From the NCBI GenBank assembly GCA_037176705.1, contig CM073898.1, positions 34,599,488 through 34,663,487 on the forward strand: a stretch of 64,000 nucleotides of DNA, read 5' to 3'. Below the pieces are notes generated by a model. The model did no database searches. It was not told the DNA's origin and saw only the letters and a list, made by a program, of their open reading frames with translations. This DNA is from Molossus alvarezi. Its lineage: Eukaryota > Chordata > Mammalia > Chiroptera > Molossidae. Position 1 is the stretch's first letter, and each line of letters opens with the position of its first letter. Below are positions 26,560-39,898 of this stretch, in pieces. The position numbers were made by a program, and so were the translations under genes.

Positions 26560-28960
26560 CCCTTGAAATATATGGATTTATATATTTATATATATAAACT
26601 GAGACAAAATTCACATGTAATGAAATGTACATATCTTAAGTATGTAGTTTGTTTTGACAAGTGTATACACTCAGATAACCGATAGTCAAATCATAATACA
26701 GAATATTCTTATCATATTTTCCTGTCCCTCTTCCTCCCATCTCTTTTGGAAGCAACCTTTTCTGATTTCCAACACTATAGACTAGTTTTATTTGTTGTAA
26801 AATTTCATCCATATACAATATATAGCACCTGTTCTTTGGGTCTTAATTCTTTTGCTCAACATAATGTTTTTGAGATTCATCCATACTATTGCATATATCA
26901 GTAATTATTTCTTTATTGCAGTGTAGTTTATCATTGTTCTAAAATACTATGATTTGTTTATTCTTTCTTTTGTTAATTGATATTTGAATTTTTACTAGTT
27001 ATTAATTCATATAAATAAAGCTGAGAACATTTTTATACTTGTCTTTTTATGGACACGTGTTTGTCTTGGGTAAATACTTAGAAATGGAATTGCAGGATTA
27101 TAATAAAGGTGTATATTTAACTTCATAAGAAATTATCAAAATATTGATGATACTCAGTATTTTTCATATGCTAACTGGTCAATTTTATATTTTCTTTGAA
27201 AATTTATTTAAGTTTCATGACCTTTATAAAATTTGATTATTTTCTCTCTATTATTGATTCATAGGAGCTCATTGTACATTTTGAATATAAATCTATTGTA
27301 ACATACTCATTTTGACAAGCCTCGGATTTGACTTTATTTTATTAATGCCAGCTTTTGATGAACCTCAACACCTCCCTTATTTTTATTCTTTTTTTTATTA
27401 GTGCTTGTGTGCCCAGGACATTCTTGCATACTTCAGAATATGAAGTTATTATTTTAAATTCATTCTCAAAGTTGTATCTTTTAGCTTTCATGTGTAGGTC
27501 AATAAATCATCTCAAATAAATTGTTATTTATGGTGTGAGGTTAGGATTGAGGTTCATCTTCTTTTTCAGATTCTTAACCAGCACCATGTATTAAACTGTC
27601 TTTCTCCACTGAGTTGCATTGATAAATGTCAATTGACCATATATGTATTGATATATTTGTGGATATCCTATTTTATTCCATCAATCTGTGTTGTGTTATG
27701 CCAGTACCATAATCCTGATTAATGCAGCTTTATAGTATATTTTTAAATCAGGGGTGTAAGTCCTTCAACTTTGTTAATCTTTTTCAGGGTAGGTAGGCAG
27801 GCTTCTCCAGGTCCCATTTTCACATATATTTTAGATTCAGTTTACCAATTTCTATAAAAAGATAGCTGGGATTTTCATTAAATTACATTGTATATACATC
27901 AAAAAGGGGGAATTTAATCTTAATGATGTTTTCTAATTAATGAATATTATATACTTCTCTAGTTATCCAGATTTTTGAAAATGTTCTCTAAGCAGCTTTG
28001 CTTTCAATGTAGGGCTCTTGAACTTCTTATGTGAGATTTATTTCCAACTCTCTTATGGGTTTTGGTACAAATATAAATGCTATTATTATGTCATTTTCCA
28101 ATTGGTTACCGCCAGTCTTAGAAATACAATGGATTTTTGTATACTGACCTTGTATCCTGTCATCTTGCTAAATTCACTTATTAATTCTTCTGTTTTTTAA
28201 ATATATTCCTTAGAATTTCGACATAAACTGTATGTTATTTCTAAATAAAAGCAGTTTGCATCTTAAATGCCAATAAGCCTCTGGCTTTTTCTCCTTACCT
28301 TGTCACACTGCCTAGAAACCTTCAGTGCGACGCTGATTAGAACTTGTAAGAACACATTTTTGCCTTGTTCCTGATGTATGGAGGAAAACATTTAGTATGT
28401 TACTATTATATAAGATGTTAGTTGCAGAGCTTTCATAGACAACCTTTTGTTAGATTGAGGATATTCCTCTCTTAATTTACTGAGAATTTTTTTTTTAAGT
28501 CAAGTAAATGTATACATTTTTTTCAACTGCTATTTTCTGTATCTGTTGTGGTTTTTCTCTTATACTCTGTTACTGTGATAAATTACATTGATGGAATTTC
28601 AAATATTGAAATAGCTTGGCATACCTGAATTAATATTATCAAGACCCAGTAGAGTTTATCTTTTGGACATTTTGTTGGGTTTGACTTATAAATGTTGTTT
28701 TAAAATATTTGCCTCTACATTCTAGAGAAATATTTGGTTTCTAATCATCTTTCCTTATAATACACTTTTTGTATCAAGGATATACTAGCTTCATAATGTA
28801 TTAGTCCCTCTTCTTAAACATTCTGAGTTTGTATAAGATTTGTATTTCTTCCTAAAATATTTGATGGCATTACCAATAAAGGTAAATTTCTTTTTTTGAT
28901 CTGTACTAGCTTTATCATTAATGAGTTTCTCATGTTCATTTAATGATTTTCTCCCTGTGA
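26560..28960 (-). repeat. Old L1 (L1M-like), antisense
   Basis: A long decayed L1. The left end has 3' UTR-like text (26570-26890), then the complement of the ORF2 end ('ttgtttattctttc', 'tgagaacatttttatacttgtc', 'aaatacttagaaatgg'). The reverse transcriptase region follows (27580-28450: 'ccatgtattaaactgtctttc', 'aattcacttattaattcttct'). Frames are fully broken. Orientation is constant throughout. Confidence 0.8.
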
Positions 28961-29689
28961 CCTCTAATAGTATCATCAGGATAATTAAGTTGGCAAATTA
29001 TAATGTACTTAATTATAAGACATCACTGTGGCTGTCTTCAACTATTACTTATTTTTCTATTGCCGCTTAATTTTTTACATAATTTTCTGAACCTTCCATG
29101 TGTAAATTTCTTCATGGTAAGGGCCTGTCTTCATTGCCTGGTATCATTCACTGTTCTTAGCTCATTGCCATGGTGTTCTGAGCGCATAGTAAACTCTTAC
29201 TCATTCCTCTTCTGTCAAAACTCTCTGGGAAATTGTCCTTTGTTTGTCTTTAATTAATTCTTTTAAAATGTCTAGGGAGTTCCCTTAGTTCTAGTATTAT
29301 TAAATTTGTTGCTTATCCAATCTCTACTCTTCATTAAAATAGATTTTATCATATCTATTTCTCATTCCACAATAAAAATTTAAAGTATAACCAGTTTCTA
29401 TAATCATATACATCAACTTCCGTGAATTTACAATGTCTGAACTTAATTTTTGTCATTCATTCATTTTTTCATGCATTTACTTCTAAAACAGGGAAACATT
29501 TCTGTAAATCAGCCCTTTCATTCCTTATTAAATTACTCATAGAAAATTATATTTGAGATAATTTTCAGAAAAATGATGGAATGTAATATAAAAATTAGCA
29601 ATGGACCTTGAGTAAATAAAAATTACAGGATAGAAACATAAAATTAAAAAAAAAGTATGAACTCTAATGTACTTAAAAGACAATATCAA
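28961..29689. other. Intergenic, no gene seen
   Basis: AT-rich. 29090-29230 looks like a decayed L2 3' region ('ggtaagggcctgtcttcattgcctgg'). No gene is supported. Confidence 0.4.
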
Positions 29690-30105
29690 AGTAAAAAACT
29701 TCTATCCTCTTACTTGAAACAGTTAGAAATGGTTACATGGCCCAATTCTGGTCAGTGAAATGCTAGAAGATGTTGACAGAATTTTGGTAAAGTCATTTTT
29801 ACCATTACAGGCTACCTTTCAGGATGTATGGATCTTTATCCTTATGAATATGAAGAATATATATAGAGCTCCTCTTTCTCATAGCTACTATAGGACCATT
29901 AGTTGAAACAATCTTACATTGAAGTAGCTGCTGTGTTTAGCAGAGGGAAGTAATAACTAGTACCTGGACATTTGATGAAGATGTTGAATTTCTCAAACAA
30001 GTAATCCTGAAAAGTATCCTATCTTTGGACTATGTTACTTTAATTATTATTGTTTAAGCTAGATCTTTCTTCCTTGCAGCTAAAAATATCCCTGATATTA
30101 TGACT
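29690..30105 (+). repeat. MLT1-like MaLR LTR
   Basis: The text matches the general order of MLT1 LTRs of the ERVL-MaLR group: 'ttacatggcccaattctggtcagtgaaatg' at 29730-29765, a middle with 'cttatgaatatgaag', and the end 'tttaattattattgtttaagct' followed by 'ccttgcagctaaaaatatccctgat'. It is decayed and of the age expected for placental MaLRs. No internal retroviral part is present. Confidence 0.6.
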
Positions 30106-32689
30106 TCATAATCCAAAAAATATATAATGTGTGTGTGTGATTCCATTTGGAGAGATTCACTTACTCACTTTTTTGAAGTGGCAACACTTAGGCAAAAATA
30201 GAGTGGAAATACTGGAAAATGTTGATGAGTAGATTTTCGAGAAATATGGAAGATCTTTAGAGACTGTAGAAACTGTGGTTTGTGTATTATATTTAGGAAG
30301 GAAGCCAGACTGAAAAAGATCAATCAAGGAGAAAGCTGGCTTAGAGGAAGTGGGTAGATAATATCAGACTCATTTTAATATGGATATGAGTTGCAGATTA
30401 ATTACTTTGAGTGAAAGCTTGAGAATTCTGTTTTCATGGTTTATAAAATGGCCTATGTGGCCAAAGCCAAAAAGAAAAATATATTAATTACTAAGTGGAT
30501 GTGGTATTATATCAATAATTGCTATTTACCTAAATAGAACATACATAGTTGAGCACAATTTAAGTCATCAATAATTGTTATTTGGTTCTTATTTTTAACT
30601 TTAATTTTTTTCCTGAGAGTCACGTGGCTCTGAATGCTATAGAATTTTGATAAGCAGTAAACCAGATCTTAAAAAGTTTGACAATAAGGAAAGCCCTTCT
30701 ATCAACCTTCCTAGAATAAATATTTAGGAGGTAAGCAGAACAAAACATCTACGTGTATTATATAATTGATATAGTTCATCAACTTCTAAAATGTCTACAA
30801 TTTTCAAAAATAAAAACTTTCTCTTATCAAGGCCTGCTAGGATTTTGAAGCAACGCACCTGGAATATATTCCACCTACTTCACGTTCACTGTATCTAATC
30901 CCCGGCAGCTAATACGTTTTCAGTTTGCTATAACTGAATTTCTCAGACTGATAGCCATAATCATACTCACTCTGCTCTTCCCAGTAATGGCATTTTCCTT
31001 TGTCTCATTTTTCTTAGTAATTATTTCAGTGATTAAAGTATGCAAAAAACTTTTAGTCATTCCCATTGCTGCTTTTTCTTTAAGCTTCAGGATTCCTTTT
31101 TTTTTTTTTTTTCCAAAAGAAGAAACTTACAAAAATGGTTCTTTAAATGAACAAAATCTGGGTATATAATTGGTGAATGATATGTACCCATTCTTTGGTT
31201 TGTTTCCCGGGAGTGACAAAACCCAGACAGACCATCTTGCGTGTCAGAACTCTGGAGGTCTAGACGTTTTCATTTCGGCTGCTGTCAATTGTTCCCCTTG
31301 CTTGGTCTAGTGTAGCCTGGGAGGCCCGCCAAACTCTGTTTCTGCCCCTGGTTTCGCCTGTCATCTGCCACCTCTCTCTGCATGCGACTGAATGGAAAGG
31401 ATGGAAAGAAGAGAATCATACAGTTTAGGGCATCTTATCCGAAGCGCCCCAGTATTTATCACTTTGGGTAAAAGATAACTCGAAGGCTTTTCTATTCTAG
31501 AGGTAAATGGTATTTGATGAATTTTTATAAATATCCAGTGTGTAAAAAATAATTATTCTCCCAATTTGAAAATCAGTGGAAGGGTAATGACAACAAAACA
31601 ACTCACCACCAAATCTCAAATTGGGTCAAAGCTGACAACTTAATATATAACAAAGCCTAATTTGTGTTTTCTGGGTCAGGAAAAGAGAAAAACGGAGTGC
31701 AGAGAGAATTCATCTACAATTTAAAAATGCCTCACTACACATGTGCCTTCGCGTCTATGCCAATTGTTCTTGGATTGTCAGAGTCTTTCTGTAGTCAGTT
31801 TTCTAAAGAGAGCAAAAGAGCTTGCTTGTGGAAAAGAATATTAGCAGATTCAATTAATTCGTGGAAGATGTGGAGCAGGTACAAATGGTTAAATATTGCA
31901 ATTTGCGACTTAGGGTTTTGGATCATTATGTTGTGCCCTGTTAATTTCACTGTTCAGGCTCCAGGTCCGTGGGGCAAATGGAGCATGCCCGAGAGAGGAC
32001 CTGCGAAGGGTGAAGCAGGGAGTGGGCCCTGGGCTCCATTAAGGCATGTGGACTCAGTTTCTTCTGCTTTCACTCTGCTCTTGACCTCTGTGACTGCCGA
32101 CTCCAGATGAGACTAATGAGCTTGGGCTGCGGGGCGAGCATAGAAGTGCTCTGAGTTTCAGGATAGAAGACAAAATACAAGTCAAGATTATAGCTCTGTG
32201 TTGTAGTTTGTGGGATATTTTTAAAGCCATAGTCATGAACCTCAAAGTCATCTAATATTTGCCCATAGTGTATGACCTGCTAATTGCAAAATTTCTGTTA
32301 CTGTTTAGACTTCTGTAAATGTGCAGAAACTTCCACTTTCCAAGGCCACGTCCCAACTGGAACCTGGACCAAGGAGACTAGAAAGAATTCAGTGGCTATA
32401 ATATAAAAAATTAACATTCAAATAAAATGCAGTAAAATACTGCATGGCTCCGTGGAAGTCAGAGAGCTGATAAAGATGTGGTGGTGTTTCTTCAGAAGTT
32501 TAGAATTTCATGCACTGAACTGAGAGTAAACCGCAAAGATCAAGAGTACCTCTCTTGGTAAGATGGTGCACCCATGGCCAGGTGGAGTGTCATCAGTGCA
32601 CACATTTAACAAAACATAAGAAGAAACATCTGAGTTTGCATGACGACATTGATGATAATGGTGATTGTACACGAACAGCATTCCAAATG
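30106..32689. other. Intergenic, mostly unique
   Basis: I recognise no interspersed repeat in most of this 2.6-kb stretch. The part 31190-32350 is more GC-balanced and has a 148-codon open frame (31664-32110) without recognisable domains. The low density of young insertions is compatible with regulatory content, but nothing specific can be read. Confidence 0.4.
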
Positions 32690-32890
32690 CACCAGGTGAC
32701 GTTCGAGGCCCTTTAGTTTCATTGTCTTTTGGTCCTCACAACAGTGGGAGTAGGTATTAATTTTATCCCTCTATACAAATGGGGAAATGAGGTGTAGCAA
32801 AGTTAAATAATTAACAGTGATCACATGCTAGCAAGGGGCAGAGTAAGCATTTGAGCGACCCAGCCTGACCCCCATCTCCAAGATGGCACA
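32690..32890 (-). repeat. MIR SINE
   Basis: Reverse-complement MIR: 'ggtcctcacaacagtgggag', 'tattaattttatccctctatacaaatggggaaatgagg', 'agttaaataattaacagtgatcacatgctagcaaggggcagag' and 'catttgagcgacccagcctgac'. This is the classical antisense order. Confidence 0.8.
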
Positions 32891-35124
32891 CAGCCTCCGA
32901 GGTCCTCACTTCATGCACACGCTCCAGGTCTCAGGCTTCAGTGAAACAGACAGAAATCCCCAGTCTGCTCCCAGACTGTAGATCAGAGAGAAACCAGAGA
33001 CTCTAACGGGAATAATGAAAACATCTCCCACAGAACATGACAGCTAACAAGCCTGAACAGAGCTGTGAAATGAAGGATGAGCAAAATAAAGAAAAATGGC
33101 ATAAAATTACGCAGTGATGTGACCAGAAGGAAAGAGAGAGAGAGAGAGAAAGAAGAAGGAGGGTGGAGGAAGATGATCAGTTAGATTAGCTTCAGCTATA
33201 ATCAAAACAAACTCCAAGAAGACAGTGGCTTAAACAAGATTTTTAATATTCATTTCTCATGTTAAAAGAGTCTGTAGCTAGATGTTCAGGTTTTTTAGGG
33301 CTATTAACACTATAATCTGATTCAGATTTTAACATGTCATTAGGGATCCAAAATGACCATTCAAGTAGGCATCAGGAAAAGGGAAGGAGAAAAAAAAGAC
33401 TTTCTACTTTTAAAGCATACTTCATATACGTTAAAGACATTTCTGATTACATCGAAGTGGCCAGAACTTAACCTCAAGCCACACCTAACTCCAAAAGAGG
33501 CTGAAAAGTAACCTTTCATCCAAGCAGCCATGTGCTTAAATGAAGCTTTTATTACTTAAGGAAAATGGAGGATTAATAACTAGGAAGAAGCGAGTAGTTT
33601 CTGCATGGGGAAAAAAAAAAAAAAAATAAAATAAACTATAGTAAATACAATCCTAGAAAATAACACAGTGTGAAATAAAACATATCTGGGACCGGGCAAG
33701 ATAGCACTCCACAAGTGCTTCATGCTATAGAGCAAGTTAGGAAACATATTCTTTCAGTAAAGTGAGAAATTCACTTCAGAATGAGATTACACAGGAAATT
33801 GTAGAGCTAAGAAAGCAAACTGAAAAGTCAAATTCATAAATACATTAAAAAATAATAGAATAGAGAGATCTGAAATAGCATTAATAGCATAAATGAAAGA
33901 TTTCAGAAAATCACAAAGAATGCTGAGGAAAATAACAACCACTAAAAAATTGAATGGATGTGATAAGTCTAGATGGTGACAGATGATTACTAGAATCAGA
34001 TCATATTGCAAGGTATAAAAATGTTGAATCACTCTATTTTACACCTGAAACTACTATAGACTAATATAAGGTATATGGAGAGAATTTTATAGATGTGAAA
34101 GAAAACCAGTAAAAATCCAACATAAGGATAGCTATATGTCTTTGGAGTAGGAAATCTGATGGATAGGGGAAAATAGTACCATAAGAGACTTCCCCAAAAT
34201 GAAACAAGTTGAAAATTTAATATTTAAATGATATAGTCTAGTACAGGAAAAAAGATATAAAATAATTGAAATTATTGTAGATCCTTATTAACTTATCATG
34301 AAGGAATCAGGCTTCTAGGTGGAACATTAAAATTAAAAAAAAAAAAGCAAAGAGGAAATAAATTGGTTTTAGATGAATCCACAGCATCCAGTGGCAAAAT
34401 ATAATGGAGGAACACCTATTTAATTTAAGGAAAATAACGTGTAATCCATAAAAGAGTATACTTAGCAAAGATGTTCAAATACAGAGTCAACAGAGAAACA
34501 TTCTTAAATATAAAAGAGCTCAGGAAATGTAGCATTGTGATCCTTTATCAAGAAAAAGAAATCCAACTCATTAAAAAGTATATAGAAATAAAAATTAGTA
34601 ATGGAAAACTGAATAACTGATAGTAAACACTGAATCTATTTAAACATTGAGTTAAAACTAAAAAGCCATGAGAACTATAGTTATAGAATGGAATCTAAAT
34701 ACTAAGTACTAATAATACAAAATTGATAATAGAACTCATAAAACTTGGGAGGTAAAGCAAAATAAGAGTATTAATTACACCATCAGAGCAAAGACTACCT
34801 TGAGACGTCTAAATTGAAAACATATTTAGAAAGACTTTATCTTTGAAATACTTTTCATGGTCTTTTTAATCATTTATGGTTCTTTGAAAAATTGTAACTA
34901 TAATGATGAAAAAACATTTTGTCCCAGATTTAACAACTTGTTAAGTTTCACTTCCTTTTCTTATTATTGTCTTAAAATAAAATAGAATTTAATCATTCTA
35001 TCTTCTATTTCTTTTAAATTTTACTTATTTACTTGAGATTTTACTCAATTTTATTGTGTAATACTTATATTGAGAATTTAATCTATTGTCACATACTGTC
35101 AATTGTACTCTGTGTGTGTGTGTG
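32891..35124. other. Intergenic, AT-rich, no gene seen
   Basis: Contains a (GA)n run near 33133-33150. 33190-33540 looks like an old interspersed repeat that I cannot name. A short tail-like motif at about 33955-34080 ('gaatcactctattttacacctgaaactactatag') is common at the ends of old laurasiatherian repeats. There are several A-runs and no gene. Confidence 0.45.
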
Positions 35125-35362
35125 TTTTATTTATTTTTTTATCCTCACCCGAGGACATTTTTCCATTTTTTGTTCAGATAGAGCGGGAGGGAGAGAGAGG
35201 AAGAGAGAGGGAGAGAAACATCGATGTGAAGGGACACATCGAGTGGCTGCCACCCGCACGACCAACCAGGGCCGGGGACAAACTGCAACCGAGCGGGAAC
35301 CGAACCCGGGTCTCTCCGGACCGCAGGCGGACGCTCCAACCGCTGAGCCAAACCGGCCAGGG
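35125..35362 (-). mobile_element. Ves-type SINE inserted in a (TG)n run
   Basis: A young reverse copy: the minus strand starts AGCCCTGGCCGGTTTGGCTC, and CpGs are largely intact ('gaacccgggtctctccggaccgcaggcgg'). It lies between two (TG)n stretches (35108-35124 and 35363-35383), so the microsatellite serves as the duplicated target. Compared with the copy at 63315 it lacks the 'gtacatgcccttagt' segment. Confidence 0.92.
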
Positions 35363-35707
35363 CTGTGTGTATGTGTGTGTGTGTTTTAAATGTGTCATCT
35401 TATTTTTATTTAATTGTTGAGTTGTCTTTTCTTAATTTTTAGGAGCTATATTGTCTTATCTTTCATTCAGTCCATGGTCTATATTTCTTCAAGTTGCTAT
35501 TGTTACTTTTTTCTGTGTTTTGGTTCCTATTTTCATGTGAAAGGCTTTCCCTGTCTGCTTAGTTGTTTCATGCGTTTGGCTTCTGTGTAAGAGTAAGGCC
35601 CTAAAAATGTGTTATAAGTTACCTGCTGTGAACAGGGTCTATGGAGGACTTTGTTGACCGTGTAATTTAACATATCTTTAGATCTTTTCTCTAGGGCTTG
35701 TTAGATT

Positions 35708-35757
<50 letters not shown>

Positions 35758-35934
35758 AATTTCTTTGTCCCTGCCTGAAGTTCTGAAAACACTGTTGACA
35801 GGATTCTGAAACCAAATTTGGGAAGAGAGATGGAGATTTCATTCAATATGTAAATGTACTTTAAAGTCTCTGTTTTCGCGATGTGCAGCCAACCACGGTG
35901 TTCTTGATGTCCTTCTTCCAGAAATACTCTGTAT
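35363..35934. other. Intergenic, with microsatellite
   Basis: T-rich, perhaps decayed L1. Contains the compound microsatellite described next. No gene. Confidence 0.45.
35709..35759. repeat. (TC)n(CA)n compound microsatellite
   Basis: About twelve TC units run directly into about thirteen CA units. Confidence 0.95.
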
Positions 35935-37125
35935 TATCTTTTTAAAACATTAAAAAAAAGTATTGAGGTGAAATTGACATCACATAAAACTAACCATTTA
36001 AAAAGGAATAATTTTGTGGTATTTAGTACATTCTAAATGTTGTGTAATCACCACCTCTATATAGTTCCAGAACATTTTCATCACCTGAAAAGGAAATTGC
36101 AGTTACTCCCCATTTCCCCCTCCAGCCTGTGGCACCACCAATATGCTTCCTGTCTCTAGGGATTTAACTATTCGGAGCATTTTCTAGAAATGGAATCATT
36201 TAAGTAGCGATCTTTTGTTTCTGGCTTCTTTCACTTGGCATAATGTTTTCAAGGCTGACCCATTTTACATTCCCACAAGCAGTGTAAGAGGATTCCAATT
36301 TCTACATTCTCACCAATACTTGTTTCCTTTTTTTCTTTTTCTTTTCTTTTCTTTTTAAATTGTAGCCATCCTAGTAGGCATGAAGTGGTATCCATTATGC
36401 TTTTTTTTTTTAATTATTGATTTTTAGAGAGAGAGGACGGGAGAGAGAGATAGAAACATCAATTGGCCGCCTCCCGCAATCCCTCCGCTGTGGATTGGGC
36501 CCACAACCTGGGCATGTGCCATGACCAGGAATCAAACTGGCAACCTCTTGGTGCACGGGTCAACACTCAACCACTGAGCCACACCGGCTGGGCCCATTAT
36601 GATTTTTATATACATTTTCTTAATAACTAATGATACTGAGCATTTTTTATGTGCTTGTTGGTCATTTGTATGTGTTTTTTGGGGAAATGTCTATGTAAAT
36701 CCTTTGCCCATTTTTAATTGGGTTGTTAGTTTTCTTGTTGCTAGGTTAAAAGAATGTTTTGTATATTGTGGATACTAATCTGAATTCTTATTAGGTATAT
36801 ACTTTTCAAATATTTTCTCATATTTTTTAGGTTATCTTTTAATTTTTTAAAATTAAAGTCTTTTGATGGAAAAATGTTTTTAAATTTCTTGAAGTCCAAT
36901 TCGTCCATTTTTTTCTTTTGTTGTTCATGTTGTTTTTGATGTCAGTCTGTGAACCTACTGCCTAATGCAAGGTCATGAATATTTAACCCAATGTCATCTT
37001 CTAAGAATTTTATGGCTATAGCTCTCATATTTTGGTTACTCATTTTGCGTTAATTTTTGTATGTGATATGTGGAATGGGTCAAGCTTGTATTATTTTTTT
37101 TCAACAGCATATTCTTCTTGTCTTG
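35935..37125 (-). repeat. Old L1 (L1M-like), antisense
   Basis: A decayed L1. 3' UTR-like text comes first ('attgaggtgaaattgacatcacataa', 'ccttccccctccagcc'-like), then the complement of the ORF2 C-terminus ('cattcccacaagcagtgtaag', 'taatgatactgagcattttttatgtgcttgttgg', 'cctttgcccatttttaattggg'). A Ves SINE (36400-36593) splits it. Frames are broken throughout. Confidence 0.85.
36400..36593 (-). mobile_element. Ves-type SINE, short subfamily
   Basis: Reverse copy with head on the right (minus strand GCCCAGCCGGTGTGGCTCAG) and the complement of the A tail on the left. The flanking duplication ccattatg lies at 36392-36399 and 36594-36601. It sits inside the older L1. Confidence 0.92.
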
Positions 37126-38029
37126 TGATGAGGTTAGAGTTGAGTTTTTTCTTTGCTGTGCGGGCTGTTGGAAGAAATTTGGGAGTCTATCTTCTTAGAC
37201 TTTGATTAATTTTCTTTTTTATTTTTATACCTTCCTTTCTTCCTCCTTCCAGAACTACTTGAAATGAACATGCTCTGAACATTCTGGAGTATGGCCACAT
37301 AAGAAATATATTGCAAACTGTTAAAAGGTGCATCATAATTTTTGCTGTGATGAAACACAGAAATTGGCAAAATTCAACTAAAATGTATAAAATATATACT
37401 GTGTATAAGGCTCTGCGGTTTGAACTGCGGCAGATACAGGGAAAAGTAAGATGATTCTTGCCCTCACGAAACAAGTTCACCACGAATTTAATACATACAG
37501 TAACCAAGGTAATGAAAGAGAGGTTCCATGAACGATAGCCCTGTTTTTAAAATTGCCAGTGCATGAGAATCACCTGGGAAATTATTAAAGATACAGGTGT
37601 CTGATCCCTTTCCCATGGTCCTGTGATTACAAATTTACATTTTAGTAAGCACTTCAAGGTGATTCTGGTAAGTGATCCGTCAAAGGACACTGAAATAAAT
37701 GATATTAAAATAAGCACTGATTTAAGAGATTTACACATATATGTATGTCTCTTTTTTTCTGGCTATAACTAGGAATGTATTTTGGGCAACTTGTTTTACC
37801 TCTCATCTTCAAATTCTTTATATGTAAATTGAAGCAATCATAATTACCTACATTATAGTGCTATAATGAGTAATGTAAATACCGTTTCTAAGTTATTCAG
37901 CCAAGTCTATAGTATATAGTTAGTACTCTCAAGTACACAGTATGGTAGTTTTCATTAATCTTAAACAAACAAAAACTAGTGTTGGAGAGAAGAAAGAAAT
38001 GCCAAATCTAGTGAAGATGCGGAGAAAGG
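37126..38029. other. Intergenic, no gene seen
   Basis: Non-coding. A minus-strand open frame of 106 codons (37187-37507) has no recognisable domain. Confidence 0.4.
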
Positions 38030-39440
38030 CAGAAAAGCTTCATGCAAAAAAGGAATTTGGATTAAGTTTTGAATGTTGAGCAAAATTTTGATAAACTGAG
38101 ATAAGGGAGAAAGATATTCTAGTTAGCAAAACATGGTGGTAAGAAACTGGGTGTGTTTGGGAGCTCTGAGCTGTAGATATGACTGGAGCAGAGGAGGCTT
38201 TGATTGTCACGAAAGACAAATGCAGAGACAGGTCTTTTGGGAATATTCTAAAGCATCTTGAAAATCTATCTAATGAGTTTTAAAGCGCTCTTAAAGAGTG
38301 ATAAATTGAACATAATTTGAGCAAGGGGGTAATTAGGGCAGATAGAGTTTCAACATGATAATTTGCTGCTCATGTAGACGATACGTTGAATAGACACCCG
38401 AGGATCAAGGTAGGGAGGCCGGTGCACAGGCTATGGCAGGAATTCAAATAAGCAGTTATGAGAGTCTGAACTCAGACAGTGAAAAATAAATGAAAAAAAA
38501 AAAGTAGAAACCTATGAGGTTGCATATCTGACAACAATAGTTGGAACCGAGACACAGATGAGATGTGGAAGTTGAAAAATAAGCAATTTAACTTGGTCAA
38601 GAGGTTTTGAGGTTGGATGAATGAAAAGATTGTGATATTGTTTTACAAACCCAGAACAGAATAAAAGAAATAATCTAAGAAAAAATATGAAGAGCTCAGT
38701 TTGGGGTATGTTATGTTGAGATGCACGCAGAATAATCAGACAGCAATATATAAGAATTCAGCAAAATAATAATAATAATAATAAACAAAAATAAATGTCA
38801 CTAAAAAAATAAAAGAATTTAGCAATGCAGGGGTGAGGTTACAACTGATGAATGAAAGAGGGAAAAAGAGTCAAAAGGTTATTTTCATGATTGAAAGAAT
38901 TTGAAAATATAGGAGTGGGTGAAATTATTTTTTCTAAGCATCATCATCATAATGCCAAAGTGTTAATAGTGCTGTGTGCCAGACATTGTTCTAAGCATGT
39001 CATACTTTAAATCATGTATATTTACACAGCCCTGAGAGGAAGGTGCTATTATTGTCACCATTTTATAAAGTGTGTCTCAGAGAGAGTTAGTACTTGCTGG
39101 AGGTCATAATTCTATGTACGTGGTAGTCAGGTAACTGGCTCCAAACTGTGTGTTTTTAACCTTGACACTTTGCTGTTCTCAAGAGAAAATATAGTGTGAG
39201 AAGAGATAAGTCCAGGGCTAGAACCTTCAGGAATACCATATTAATGTCTAAGTAGAGAATACACATACTCTATTATGAGACTGAAAAAATATCAGGACAA
39301 CCAGTTGCTCAAGATACAAAAGAAGGTAAGAGAAGGGAGAAGAAACAAACGACAAGAAAGATGGCTTGATTTTTTTTTTTTATAGCAGAGAGGAAAGATC
39401 TCTGGTGATTAAAAAGTCTTTTGATCAAGTAGAGTATGAT
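38030..39440 (-). repeat. LINE-2 (L2), antisense
   Basis: The text follows reverse-complement L2: 'gagcaagggggtaattagggcag' (38320), 'gtagggaggccggtgcacaggctatggcagg' (38410), 'ggggtatgttatgttgagatgc' (38702) and 'ccagggctagaaccttcaggaatacc' (39210), ending near 'gaaagatggcttg'. It is strongly decayed. A MIR in the same orientation lies within it at about 38960-39175. Confidence 0.7.
38960..39175 (-). repeat. MIR SINE within L2
   Basis: Reverse MIR: 'gtgctgtgtgccagacattgttctaagcatg', 'agccctgagaggaaggtgctattattgtcaccattttata', and 'agtacttgctggaggtcataattctatgtacgtggtagtcagg'. It splits the L2, so it inserted later than the L2. Confidence 0.8.
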
Positions 39441-39644
39441 TTAAAGTTAAGTCCTACTTTTTATTCCCACCTAGCCAGAAGGTCATTTGTAACACTGAAG
39501 GATAGCATGGGAGGGCGTGCAAGGGTGCCATAACTGAATGATGAGAAAAGGGGTCCTCTGGCTGCACGGCTAGATGTTGCAATCTAGTTAGCTCTTTTCT
39601 TCTCACCTGATCTCTCCCCATTACCTCCCATCATTCTCTGTGTT

Positions 39645-39898
39645 TTTTTGTTTTTTTTTATCCTCACCCAAGGACGTTTTTTGATATTTTGTTCAGATAG
39701 AGTGGGAGGGAGAGAGAGAGAGAGAAACATCGACATGAAAGGGATACATCAAGTGGTTGCCAACTGTTGCCACCTGTATGACCCAACCAGGGCCGGGGAA
39801 AAACTGCAACGGAGGTACATGCCCTTAGTGGGAACTGAACCCTGGTCTCTCTGGACCGCAGGCCAACACTCTAACCCCTGAGCCAAACCGACCAGGGC
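39645..39898 (-). mobile_element. Ves-type SINE
   Basis: Reverse copy of the longer subfamily. The minus-strand head is CCCTGGTCGGTTTGGCTCAG, with 'acatgcccttagtgggaactgaac' and 'tcctcacccaaggacg' also present. The flanking duplication is close to cattctctgtttt on the right and cattctctgtgtttt on the left (from 39632). Confidence 0.92.
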